Below are positions 7,829-14,454 of a stretch of 29,365 nt of DNA, in pieces. The notes beneath the pieces were generated by a model. That model ran no database searches and had not been told where the DNA came from. It saw only the letters and a list, made by a program, of their open reading frames with translations. The first letter of the stretch is position 1. The number at the start of each line of letters is the position of its first letter. Made by a program: the position numbers and the translations under genes. Origin of the DNA: Neisseria shayeganii 871. GTDB lineage: Bacteria; Pseudomonadota; Gammaproteobacteria; Burkholderiales; Neisseriaceae. The DNA lies in NCBI RefSeq assembly GCF_000226875.1, contig NZ_JH164926.1, forward strand, positions 1,591,799-1,621,163, read 5' to 3'.

Positions 7829-7906
7829 GGCGGGGTGGCAGAGTGTTTATGCTGCGGGGGGTGCAACCTCCGCATAGGCCGGTTAAAATCCGCGCCCCCG
7901 CCTCCA
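7829..7906 (+). tRNA. Cys-like tRNA element, atypical or pseudo-tRNA
   Basis: This 78-nt element sits between tRNA-Cys and tRNA-Leu. Its 5' half closely follows tRNA-Cys (TGGCAGAGTG-TTATGC). It has a perfect 7-bp acceptor stem GGCGGGG/CCCCGCC and ends in TCCA. The anticodon arm is a strong GC-rich hairpin; with U33 in place the anticodon reads GCA. It departs from canon in the T-arm: the loop is TTAAAAT, lacking C56, and only three T-stem pairs are clear. Relative to tRNA-Cys, acceptor pairs 6 and 7 change from A-T to G-C on both sides, and G19 to T is matched by C56 to A. These paired changes argue for a retained fold. It could be a noncanonical tRNA, a tRNA-like regulatory RNA or a decaying copy. 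Confidence 0.55.
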
Positions 7907-7937
7907 GTTCCCTGTGTACCGGCTCATCCGGTACATG

Positions 7938-8027
7938 GCCCGAGTGGTGAAATTGGTAGACACAACGGACTTAAAATCCGTCGCCCCTAATACGGGCGTA
8001 CCGGTTCGATTCCGGTCTCGGGCACCA
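7938..8027 (+). tRNA. tRNA-Leu(TAA)
   Basis: A 90-nt class II tRNA with acceptor stem GCCCGAG/CTCGGGC, anticodon loop CTTAAAA (anticodon TAA), a long variable arm, T-loop TTCGATT and encoded CCA. It is the last gene of the tRNA operon. Confidence 0.97.
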
Positions 8028-8040
8028 AAACCACCCACAC

Positions 8041-8064
8041 ACCGCCTTGCAGCGGTTATTTTTT
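8041..8064 (+). terminator. Probable terminator of the tRNA operon
   Basis: A short stem ACCGC/GCGGT (8041-8045 with 8052-8056) is followed by TATTTTTTT. It begins 13 bp after the end of tRNA-Leu. Confidence 0.65.
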
Positions 8065-8092
8065 TGCCTGCCGTCCGCAGCCCAGCCGCCGC

Positions 8093-8104
8093 AGGCTACC
8101 TGAA
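8093..8104 (+). repeat. Single eikDUS upstream of leuE-like gene
   Basis: An exact AGGCTACCTGAA lies 11 bp before the ATG at 8116, so it occupies part of the ribosome-binding region. It is an uptake signal rather than a terminator, as no inverted partner is near. Confidence 0.85.
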
Positions 8105-8115
8105 AGCAAGCACCC

Positions 8116-8766
8116 ATGTTCGGCACCGTCCACCTCATCACCTACATCATCGGCACCGTCGCCGTCATCATCCTGCCCGGCCCCAACTCCCTGTTCTGCC
8201 TATCCATCGCTGTCCAGCACGGCGTGAAAGCCGCCTACCGCGCCATCGCCGGCATCATCTTCGGCGACACCCTGCTGATGCTGGCCACCATTCTCGGCGC
8301 CGGCACCCTGCTCAAACTCTATCCCACCCTGTTTGACGGCCTCAAACTGGTGGGCGGCCTCTATCTGGCCTATATCGGCTTCAATTTATTGCGCGGCGCT
8401 GTCAGAAAATGGCGGCTCGCCCCGTCTAGTGTGCAGGCCGCTGAAAACAGCCCTGTCCAGCCGGCCCGCCACATTTTCAAACGCGCCCTGCTCTTGAGCC
8501 TCACCAATCCCAAGGCCATATTGTTTTTTCTGTCGTTTTTCGTCCAGTTTGTCGATCCCGCCTATCCGCACCCCGCCCTCTCCTTCCTGGTGCTGGCGGT
8601 GATTTTGCAGACCACCAGCTTTCTCTACCTCAACCTGCTGGTGTTCGCCGGACACAAAATGACACGGCTGTTCCGCCGCTACCAGCGGCTTTCCGCCTGC
8701 GCCATGGGCATGGTCGGGCTGATGTTTGCCGGTTTCGCCGTGAAGATGTGGTTGGCCACCGTTTAA
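8116..8766 (+). CDS. leuE: LysE/RhtB-family amino-acid exporter, LeuE-like
   Basis: This 216-aa inner-membrane protein has about six hydrophobic segments and the LysE-family motif PGPNSLFCL near residue 25. The stretch FKRALLLSLTNPKAILFF (about 122-140) closely matches E. coli LeuE (YeaS), a leucine and related amino-acid exporter driven by the proton gradient. LeuE is the best subfamily guess, but other RhtB members are not excluded. It starts 11 bp after a DUS, and no strong Shine-Dalgarno sequence is visible. The next gene follows after 24 bp on the same strand, so the two are probably co-transcribed. Confidence 0.85.
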   Translation: MFGTVHLITYIIGTVAVIILPGPNSLFCLSIAVQHGVKAAYRAIAGIIFGDTLLMLATILGAGTLLKLYPTLFDGLKLVGGLYLAYIGFNLLRGAVRKWRLAPSSVQAAENSPVQPARHIFKRALLLSLTNPKAILFFLSFFVQFVDPAYPHPALSFLVLAVILQTTSFLYLNLLVFAGHKMTRLFRRYQRLSACAMGMVGLMFAGFAVKMWLATV

Positions 8767-8790
8767 GCCCTTCACCGAAACCCAGCAAAC

Positions 8791-9294
8791 ATGATTACCA
8801 CCCTGTTTTTCCTCTTTTTCGCCATCCGCCTCGTCTCCCTCTCCATTTCCATCCGCAACGAAAAGCGCCTGATTGCCGAAGGCGCCAAGCAGTTTGGTGA
8901 AAAAAATTCCAAGCTGCTGGCCGCCGCCCACATTGCCTACTACTTCGCCGCCCTGGCCGAATCCCATCTCCGCGGCACATCCTTTGATGCCGTCTCCACC
9001 GCCGGCGCCGCCCTGACCGCCTTCGCCCTCGCCATGCTGTTTTACGTGATCCACGCGCTCGGCAAGATCTGGACGCTGAAAATCTACATCCACCCCCAAC
9101 ACACCCTCAACCACTCCTGGCTCTTCCGCCATGTGCGCCACCCCAATTATTTCCTCAACGTCATTCCCGAACTCATCGGCATCGGCCTGCTCTGCCACGC
9201 CTGGACCACCATGGCCATCGGCCTGCCCGTTTACTTGGTAATTCTCGCCGTCCGCATCCGCCAAGAGCAAGCAGCCATGCGCCATCTGTGGTAA
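8791..9294 (+). CDS. Isoprenylcysteine carboxyl methyltransferase-family membrane protein
   Basis: A 167-aa integral membrane protein of the ICMT/PEMT group, similar in plan to Bacillus YpbQ. It has four to five hydrophobic segments and the family motif RHPNYFLNVIPELIG (about residues 115-130), which in the family binds S-adenosylmethionine near the membrane face. The bacterial substrate is generally unknown; prenylated proteins are not expected. It follows the LeuE-like gene by 24 bp. An inverted eikDUS pair at 9300-9350 closes the unit. Confidence 0.75.
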   Translation: MITTLFFLFFAIRLVSLSISIRNEKRLIAEGAKQFGEKNSKLLAAAHIAYYFAALAESHLRGTSFDAVSTAGAALTAFALAMLFYVIHALGKIWTLKIYIHPQHTLNHSWLFRHVRHPNYFLNVIPELIGIGLLCHAWTTMAIGLPVYLVILAVRIRQEQAAMRHLW

Positions 9295-9299
9295 GCCAC

Positions 9300-9350
9300 A
9301 GGCTACCTGAACGCCCTGTTTTCAAGCAGCCCGCCGTCTTTCAGGTAGCC
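9300..9350. terminator. Inverted eikDUS pair after the leuE-like operon
   Basis: aggctacctgaa (9300-9311) and its complement (9339-9350) can pair around a 27-nt loop, 5 bp after the stop codon of the upstream gene. There is no T-run, so termination is probably modest. Confidence 0.55.
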
Positions 9351-9390
9351 CGACTCCGAATTTCCCCGCCGCAGAGCGCCTGAAATACCG

Positions 9391-9473
9391 TATAATCCCG
9401 CCCGGCCGACATACACATTCAGGCAGGGGAAACCGACACAAAAAAGGCTGTCTGACAATCAGACGGCCTTTTT
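9391..9473 (+). ncRNA. Candidate small RNA: -10 box followed by terminator
   Basis: TATAAT at 9391-9396 is followed about 45 bp later by a 15-bp terminator hairpin with a T-run. Together they would give an RNA of about 70 nt. No good -35 box is visible at the expected spacing, so this is only a candidate; it could be a remnant of a lost gene's leader. Confidence 0.25.
9441..9473. terminator. Terminator hairpin carrying Neisseria-dialect DUS core
   Basis: AAAAAGGCTGTCTGA (9441-9455) pairs with TCAGACGGCCTTTTT (9459-9473) with one G-T wobble around a 3-nt loop. The right arm holds the complement of GGCCGTCTGA, which is the Neisseria uptake-sequence dialect, unlike the Eikenella-dialect hairpins elsewhere in the window. 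Confidence 0.8.
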
Positions 9474-9502
9474 GTAAAAATACGCCCTTACCTCCGCAGC
9501 CG

Positions 9503-9597
9503 GTAGATTGGGATCGGGCACAAACCGTAACCCAACATAAGTCAAAATAATCAAGCATGGCCATATTGGGTTTACGCTGCGCTTCAACCCAAGCTAC
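9503..9597. repeat. REP-like double palindrome A
   Basis: A 95-bp element opens with GTAG and closes with CTAC, with internal AACCCAAC / TTGGGTT arms that can form two hairpins. It is a diverged copy of the element at 10330-10425 and shares the centre caaaataatcaagcatgg. GTAG at the stem foot is a typical RAYT recognition tetranucleotide. Confidence 0.75.
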
Positions 9598-9634
9598 ATT
9601 TACTACAACCTGCTTTCAGGTAGCCTGAACAGCC

Positions 9635-9672
9635 GTAGGTTGGGTTAGGCCGCAGGCCGTAACCCAACATTT
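9635..9672. repeat. REP-like palindrome B (single hairpin)
   Basis: GTAG is followed by GTTGGGTTA-GGCCGCAGGCC-GTAACCCAAC, a near-perfect hairpin. It is identical in its first 30 bases to the start of the element at 10330, apart from one base. It lies 46 bp upstream of the transposase start codon. Confidence 0.8.
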
Positions 9673-9718
9673 AGGCTACGTTTGCCTACGCAACGCTTTC
9701 CGCAACACGGAGGTAGCC

Positions 9719-10246
9719 ATGCAATATCGCCGCAGCTTCACACCGGGTGGGTGCTATTTTTTCACCCTCGTCCTACAAGACCGCCGGCAAGATTGGCTGG
9801 TGCGGCATATCGACAAGCTGCGGCAGGCCGTAAAAGTGGTAAAGCAAAAGCACCCGTTTGAAATGATTGCCGTGTGCGTCTTGCCCGAGCATCTGCATTT
9901 ATTAATCAGGCTACCTGAAAACGACAGCGATTACCCCATGCGCCTGCGCATGATTAAAGCCGGATTTTCCCGAGCCTTGCCCAAAACGGAAGACATATCC
10001 GCTGCCCGCAGACGCAAAAACGAACGCGGGATTTGGCAGCGGCGTTATTGGGAACATCAAATCCGCGACGAGCGGGATTTGAATGCCCATATTGATTACA
10101 TTCATTTCAACCCGGTGAAGCACGGATATGTAACGCGGGTAGCCGATTGGCCGTATTCATCGTTTCACCGTTATGTGCAAAGAGGCATTTTGCCCGCGGA
10201 TTGGGTGGGGAGCAGCGTAGAAACAGAGGGGGATTTCGGCGAATAA
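9719..10246 (+). CDS. REP-associated tyrosine transposase (RAYT)
   Basis: This 175-aa protein belongs to the Y1 HUH transposases related to IS200/IS605 TnpA. It has the HUH pair in PEHLHLLI (His58 and His60) and the nucleophile tyrosine in YIHFNPVKHGYV (Tyr127). RAYTs cut single-stranded REP hairpins and are thought to spread them. It is flanked on both sides by GTAG-headed palindromes (9503, 9635, 10268, 10330), so the whole 9503-10425 stretch resembles a REPtron. The start has a GGAGG site 5 bp upstream. An exact eikDUS lies inside the gene at about 9908-9919, so the gene or its recent donor has had time to acquire, or was exchanged with, the Eikenella dialect. The key residues are intact, so it may be active. 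Confidence 0.9.
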   Translation: MQYRRSFTPGGCYFFTLVLQDRRQDWLVRHIDKLRQAVKVVKQKHPFEMIAVCVLPEHLHLLIRLPENDSDYPMRLRMIKAGFSRALPKTEDISAARRRKNERGIWQRRYWEHQIRDERDLNAHIDYIHFNPVKHGYVTRVADWPYSSFHRYVQRGILPADWVGSSVETEGDFGE

Positions 10247-10267
10247 TGACGTTTGAAAGATAAAGAT

Positions 10268-10291
10268 GTAGGTTGGATTGATAAACCCAAC
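10268..10291. repeat. REP-like fragment D
   Basis: GTAG is followed by GTTGGATTGATAAACCCAAC, a shortened palindrome, 22 bp after the RAYT stop codon. A further partial arm (ataggttggtta) follows near 10314. Confidence 0.6.
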
Positions 10292-10329
10292 AAAACCATT
10301 GCATAAAAAATGCCATAGGTTGGTTAATC

Positions 10330-10425
10330 GTAGGTTGGGTTAGGCCGCAGGCCGTAACCCAGCATTTAGACAAAATAATCAAGCATGGCAATGTTGGGTT
10401 TACGCTTCGCTCCAACCCAACCTAC
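10330..10425. repeat. REP-like double palindrome C
   Basis: A 96-bp element with GTAG at one end and CTAC at the other. It holds two hairpins, GTTGGGTTA...TAACCCAGC and GTTGGGTTT...CCAACCCAAC, and its outer arms are also complementary. It is the best preserved of the local copies and resembles a paired-REP (BIME) unit. Confidence 0.8.
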
Positions 10426-10452
10426 GCTTGCTTTTATGGTTGGGGAACATTT

Positions 10453-10887
10453 TTGAAAGTAAAGAAAGTAAAGGAAGTTTTAGAGGAGTTTAAAAAAAAT
10501 AGAAGGCTTCCTAAGCAAAAAATACAAAAGCTATCTTTCATATCTGCAGTCATTTTAATATTACTAATTCTGATGCCAAGCCTTAAACTGGATAAATTTA
10601 CTGAACATACTTTGCAGCGAATGAAATTAGGTGGATTTGATGTAACAGTTAGAACAGATGACAAGCGAGTGCTTGAAGGTTTTCTTTTATTAAAAACAAA
10701 AGAATTTTATTATGTTTATCCGATGTGTAACGGAAAAAAATTTGCTGAAAATGTGGTAATAATTAATACCCAGAATACAACCCTTATTTATAAAGCTGAA
10801 TCAAAAAATTCAGAAATAAAGCAAGAAATTCAGGAGTCAACTCAAAAGAGTTCAGGAGCAGACTCAATAAATTTAGAAACAAAGTAA
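10453..10887 (+). CDS. AT-rich hypothetical single-pass membrane protein
   Basis: A 144-aa protein that I do not recognise. Residues 1-27 are rich in lysine and arginine, residues about 28-42 form one hydrophobic helix, and the remainder is a hydrophilic domain ending in a Gln/Ser/Glu-rich tail. The positive N-terminus suggests a cytoplasmic N-terminus and a periplasmic C-terminal domain. The start is a TTG at 10453, supported by GGGGAA at 10442-10447; the only upstream ATG in this frame region runs into a stop, and later ATGs would remove the helix. Base composition is strikingly AT-rich compared with all neighbours, which suggests recent transfer. It lies between a REP element and carB. Confidence 0.65.
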   Translation: MKVKKVKEVLEEFKKNRRLPKQKIQKLSFISAVILILLILMPSLKLDKFTEHTLQRMKLGGFDVTVRTDDKRVLEGFLLLKTKEFYYVYPMCNGKKFAENVVIINTQNTTLIYKAESKNSEIKQEIQESTQKSSGADSINLETK

Positions 10888-10927
10888 TTTTCCTAATGCT
10901 TTTTTAATATTTTAAAGAGTAAACACC

Positions 10928-13900
10928 ATGCCCAAACGTACCGACCTAAAATCCATTTTAATCATCGGCGCCGGCCCCATTGTTATCGGCCAGGCCTGCG
11001 AGTTCGACTATTCCGGCGCGCAAGCGTGTAAGGCGCTGCGCGAGGAAGGTTATAAAGTGATTCTGGTGAATTCCAACCCGGCCACGATTATGACCGACCC
11101 GGATATGGCCGATGTTACCTATATCGAGCCGATTATGTGGCAGACCGTTGAGAAGATTATCGCCAAGGAGCGACCCGATGCGGTGCTGCCGACCATGGGC
11201 GGCCAAACGGCGCTGAACTGTGCGCTGGATTTGGCGCGCAACGGTGTGCTGGCGAAATATAACGTCGAGCTGATCGGTGCAACGGAAGACGCGATTGATA
11301 AAGCGGAAGACCGCGGCCGCTTTAAAGAGGCGATGGAAAAAATCGGCTTGCATTGCCCGAAATCTTTCGTGTGCCACACCATGAACGAAGCACTGGCGGC
11401 GCAAGAGCAGGTGGGCTTTCCTACGCTGATCCGTCCGTCGTTTACCATGGGCGGTTCGGGTGGCGGCATTGCCTACAATAAAGACGAATTTATCGCGATT
11501 TGCGAACGCGGTTTCGATGCCTCGCCCACCCATGAGTTGCTGATCGAGCAATCGGTGCTGGGCTGGAAAGAGTATGAAATGGAGGTGGTGCGCGATAAAA
11601 ACGACAACTGCATCATCATCTGTTCGATTGAAAACTTCGACCCGATGGGCGTGCACACGGGCGACAGCATCACGGTTGCGCCCGCGCAAACGCTCACCGA
11701 CAAAGAATACCAAATCATGCGCAATGCAAGCTTGGCGGTGCTGCGCGAAATCGGCGTGGACACGGGCGGCTCGAACGTGCAGTTTGCCATCAACCCTGAA
11801 AACGGCGAGATGATTGTGATTGAGATGAACCCGCGCGTGAGCCGTTCTTCGGCGCTGGCTTCCAAAGCCACGGGCTTTCCGATTGCGAAAGTGGCGGCAA
11901 AACTGGCGGTGGGCTTTACGCTGGACGAGTTGCGCAACGACATCACCGGCGGACGCACGCCCGCATCGTTTGAGCCGAGCATTGATTATGTGGTTACGAA
12001 AATCCCGCGTTTTGCCTTTGAAAAATTCCCCGCTGCCGACGACCGCCTGACCACGCAAATGAAATCGGTGGGTGAAGTGATGGCGATGGGCCGCACCATT
12101 CAGGAGTCGATGCAGAAAGCCCTGCGTGGTTTGGAAACCGGTTTGTGCGGCTTCAACCCGAAAACTACCGACAAGGCGGAAATCCGCCGCGAGCTGGCCA
12201 ACCCCGGCCCCGAGCGCATTCTGTATGTGGCCGATGCGTTCCGCGCCGGTTTCAGCAAGGAAGACATCCACGAAATTTGCGCGATTGATCCGTGGTTCTT
12301 GGCGCAAATCGAAGACTTGGTTCAAGAAGAACAAAAAGTTTCAGACGGCCATCTGAACGATTTGGACTACGCTACTCTGCGCCGCTTGAAACGCAAAGGC
12401 TTTTCCGACAAACGCTTGGCGCAATTGTTGAGCTTGGGCGCGCCCGCAGGAAGTCCCGTAGGGGAAAAAGAAGTGCGCGAACACCGCTACGGCTTGAAGC
12501 TGCACCCCGTGTACAAGCGCGTGGACACTTGCGCGGCGGAATTCCAATCCGACACGGCTTACCTCTATTCCACTTACGAAGAGGAATGCGAAGCGAGGCC
12601 GTCTGAAAACAAAAAAGTGATGATTCTCGGCGGCGGCCCCAACCGCATCGGCCAAGGTATCGAGTTCGACTATTGCTGCGTACACGCCGCGCTGGCGCTG
12701 CGCGAATCGGGTTTTGAAACCATTATGGTGAACTGCAACCCCGAAACCGTTTCCACCGACTTCGACACTTCCGACCGCCTCTACTTCGAGCCGCTCACGC
12801 TGGAAGACGTGTTGGAAATCGTGCGCACCGAAAACCCGTGGGGCGTGATTGTGCATTACGGCGGCCAAACCCCGCTGAAACTAGCCAATGCTTTGGTGGA
12901 AAACGGCGTGAACATCATCGGCACGTCTGCCGATTCGATTGACGCCGCCGAAGACCGCGAACGCTTCCAAAAAGTGTTGAACGATCTGGGTTTGCGCCAA
13001 CCGCCCAACCGCACCGCGCGCAACGAAGAAGAGGCGTTGGTGCTGGCCGAAGAAATTGGCTATCCGCTGGTGGTGCGCCCGTCTTATGTGTTGGGCGGCC
13101 GCGCCATGCAGGTGGTGCATTCTGCCGAACAGTTGCAGAAATACATGCGCGAAGCCGTGCAGGTTTCCGAAGACAGCCCCGTGCTGCTCGATTTCTTCTT
13201 GAACAACGCCATCGAAGTAGATGTGGATTGCGTTTCAGACGGCAAAGATGTGGTGATCGGCGGCATCATGCAGCACGTTGAGCAGGCCGGCATCCACTCG
13301 GGCGATTCGGGCTGCTCGCTGCCGCCATACTCGCTTTCCGAAGAGATTCAAGACGAAATCCGCCGCCAAACCAAAGCGATGGCTTATGCGCTGAACGTGG
13401 TCGGCCTGATGAACGTGCAATTTGCCGTGCAAGACGGCGTGGTGTTCGTGCTGGAAGTGAACCCGCGTGCCTCGCGTACCGTGCCGTTTGTTTCCAAAGC
13501 CACTTCCGTGCCGCTGGCCAAAGTGGGCGCGCGCGCGATGGCAGGCATCAGCCTGAAAGAGCAAGGCGTAGAAAAAGAAGTGGTTCCCGATTTCTATGCC
13601 GTGAAAGAAGCCGTGTTCCCGTTCATCAAATTCCCCGGTGTGGATACCATTCTCGGCCCCGAAATGCGCTCGACCGGCGAAGTGATGGGCGTGGGCGCAA
13701 CCTTCGGCGAAGCCTACCTGAAAGCCCAACTCGGCGCGGGCGAACGTATGCCTGCCACCGGAAAAGTGTTTATCGCCGTGCGCGACGAAGACAAACCGTT
13801 AATCGTGAAAACCGCCAAAAACTTCCAAGCTCTGGGCTACGGCGTATGCGCCACCCGCGGTACTGCCGCTTATCTGCAAGAGCAAGGCGTAACCGTGCAA

Positions 13901-14161
13901 GTGGTGAACAAAGTGCCGGAAGGCCGCCCGCATATTGTGGATGCGATTAAAAACGGCGAAATCGCCTTGGTGGTCAACACCGTAGGCAGCGACGTCCAAT
14001 CTGTGGCCGACAGCCACAGCATCCGCCGCACTTCGCTCACCCAGCGCGTGCCGCAATACACCACCGTGGCCGGCGGCGAAGCCATGAGCGAAGGCGTGAA
14101 AAGCATGAACGCCCTCGGTGTGTACAGCGTGCAGGAATTGCACGGAAGGTTGAAGAAGTAA
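10928..14161 (+). CDS. carB: Carbamoyl-phosphate synthase large subunit
   Basis: CarB (1077 aa) makes carbamoyl phosphate from ammonia supplied by CarA, bicarbonate and two ATP, for arginine and pyrimidine synthesis. Two homologous ATP-grasp halves are evident (first from about residue 1 to 400, second from about 555 to 930), each with a GxGPxxIGQ(A/G)xEFDY opening, and an MGS-like allosteric domain follows from about 940. Compared with the E. coli protein there is an 8-residue insertion (GAPAGSPV) in the linker after RLAQLLSL. carA is not adjacent, as in gonococcus, where a variable segment separates carA and carB. The gene carries three GCCGTCTGAA-type uptake cores (12340-12350, 12596-12607, 13234-13243), of which 12596 is an exact AGGCCGTCTGAA. 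Start: AAAGAG upstream of the ATG. Confidence 0.97.
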   Translation: MPKRTDLKSILIIGAGPIVIGQACEFDYSGAQACKALREEGYKVILVNSNPATIMTDPDMADVTYIEPIMWQTVEKIIAKERPDAVLPTMGGQTALNCALDLARNGVLAKYNVELIGATEDAIDKAEDRGRFKEAMEKIGLHCPKSFVCHTMNEALAAQEQVGFPTLIRPSFTMGGSGGGIAYNKDEFIAICERGFDASPTHELLIEQSVLGWKEYEMEVVRDKNDNCIIICSIENFDPMGVHTGDSITVAPAQTLTDKEYQIMRNASLAVLREIGVDTGGSNVQFAINPENGEMIVIEMNPRVSRSSALASKATGFPIAKVAAKLAVGFTLDELRNDITGGRTPASFEPSIDYVVTKIPRFAFEKFPAADDRLTTQMKSVGEVMAMGRTIQESMQKALRGLETGLCGFNPKTTDKAEIRRELANPGPERILYVADAFRAGFSKEDIHEICAIDPWFLAQIEDLVQEEQKVSDGHLNDLDYATLRRLKRKGFSDKRLAQLLSLGAPAGSPVGEKEVREHRYGLKLHPVYKRVDTCAAEFQSDTAYLYSTYEEECEARPSENKKVMILGGGPNRIGQGIEFDYCCVHAALALRESGFETIMVNCNPETVSTDFDTSDRLYFEPLTLEDVLEIVRTENPWGVIVHYGGQTPLKLANALVENGVNIIGTSADSIDAAEDRERFQKVLNDLGLRQPPNRTARNEEEALVLAEEIGYPLVVRPSYVLGGRAMQVVHSAEQLQKYMREAVQVSEDSPVLLDFFLNNAIEVDVDCVSDGKDVVIGGIMQHVEQAGIHSGDSGCSLPPYSLSEEIQDEIRRQTKAMAYALNVVGLMNVQFAVQDGVVFVLEVNPRASRTVPFVSKATSVPLAKVGARAMAGISLKEQGVEKEVVPDFYAVKEAVFPFIKFPGVDTILGPEMRSTGEVMGVGATFGEAYLKAQLGAGERMPATGKVFIAVRDEDKPLIVKTAKNFQALGYGVCATRGTAAYLQEQGVTVQVVNKVPEGRPHIVDAIKNGEIALVVNTVGSDVQSVADSHSIRRTSLTQRVPQYTTVAGGEAMSEGVKSMNALGVYSVQELHGRLKK
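12596..12607 (+). repeat. Neisseria-dialect DUS (AG-DUS) inside carB
   Basis: An exact AGGCCGTCTGAA encodes part of the linker RPSEN. Two further core matches on the opposite strand lie at 12340-12350 and 13234-13243. No exact eikDUS was noticed in carB, whereas most other stretches of the window carry that dialect. Confidence 0.85.
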
Positions 14162-14174
14162 GTATCCGCAATAA

Positions 14175-14210
14175 AACCGCCTGTCCGGAATCATCATCAG
14201 ACAGGCGGTT
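14175..14210 (+). terminator. Terminator of carB
   Basis: An 11-bp perfect stem AACCGCCTGTC / GACAGGCGGTT (14175-14185 with 14200-14210) is followed by a T-rich stretch. It lies 13 bp after the carB stop codon. Confidence 0.75.
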
Positions 14211-14255
14211 GTTTATGTTGTTTATGCTGTTATTGCGATCCAGGTTTCAGGTAGC

Positions 14256-14402
14256 CTGAGACCTTTGCAAAACCTCCAGATGTGGATGCAGTTCAAGGCG
14301 TAGCAGCACAGCGAGTGCAGACATATCATATAGATAGGCAAGCGAGCGAGCAGCGCACAACGCAGAAATGCGCCGCAGATGGGGGTTTTGCAAAGGTCTC
14401 AG
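14256..14402. mobile_element. MITE copy 1 (147 bp)
   Basis: A non-coding element bounded by about 19-bp inverted repeats (CTGAGACCTTTGCAAAACC and its complement). Its interior matches the second copy at 26935-27121 almost base for base, except that it lacks a 24-nt and a 17-nt segment. It interrupts or abuts an eikDUS (ttcaggtagcctga at 14247). AGCCT occurs on both sides and may be a target duplication. The GAGACCTTTGCAAAA end resembles ends of IS5-type elements in Neisseria, from memory. Confidence 0.8.
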
Positions 14403-14454
14403 CCTGAGGCCAAGGAACTTGCCGTAACCAATTTTCCATCTTGCGGCTTAGGGC

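Larger units (their letters stand above)
9295..9718. other. Intergenic region with hairpins and REP-like repeats
   Basis: This 424-bp gap holds the DUS pair (9300-9350), a -10-like TATAAT (9391-9396), a terminator hairpin in Neisseria DUS dialect (9441-9473), REP-like elements A (9503-9597) and B (9635-9672), a lone eikDUS near 9614-9625 and the RAYT ribosome-binding site GGAGG (9709-9713). No protein gene is supported. Confidence 0.7.

Noticed and set aside
9503..10425. REP-like repeats as a CRISPR array
   Set aside because: The repeats are palindromes of unequal length, are spaced irregularly around a transposase gene and lack regular spacers or cas genes.
10958..12334. A 458-codon antisense frame opposite carB
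   Set aside because: Composition is typical of an antisense shadow, and no start signal or recognisable domain is present.
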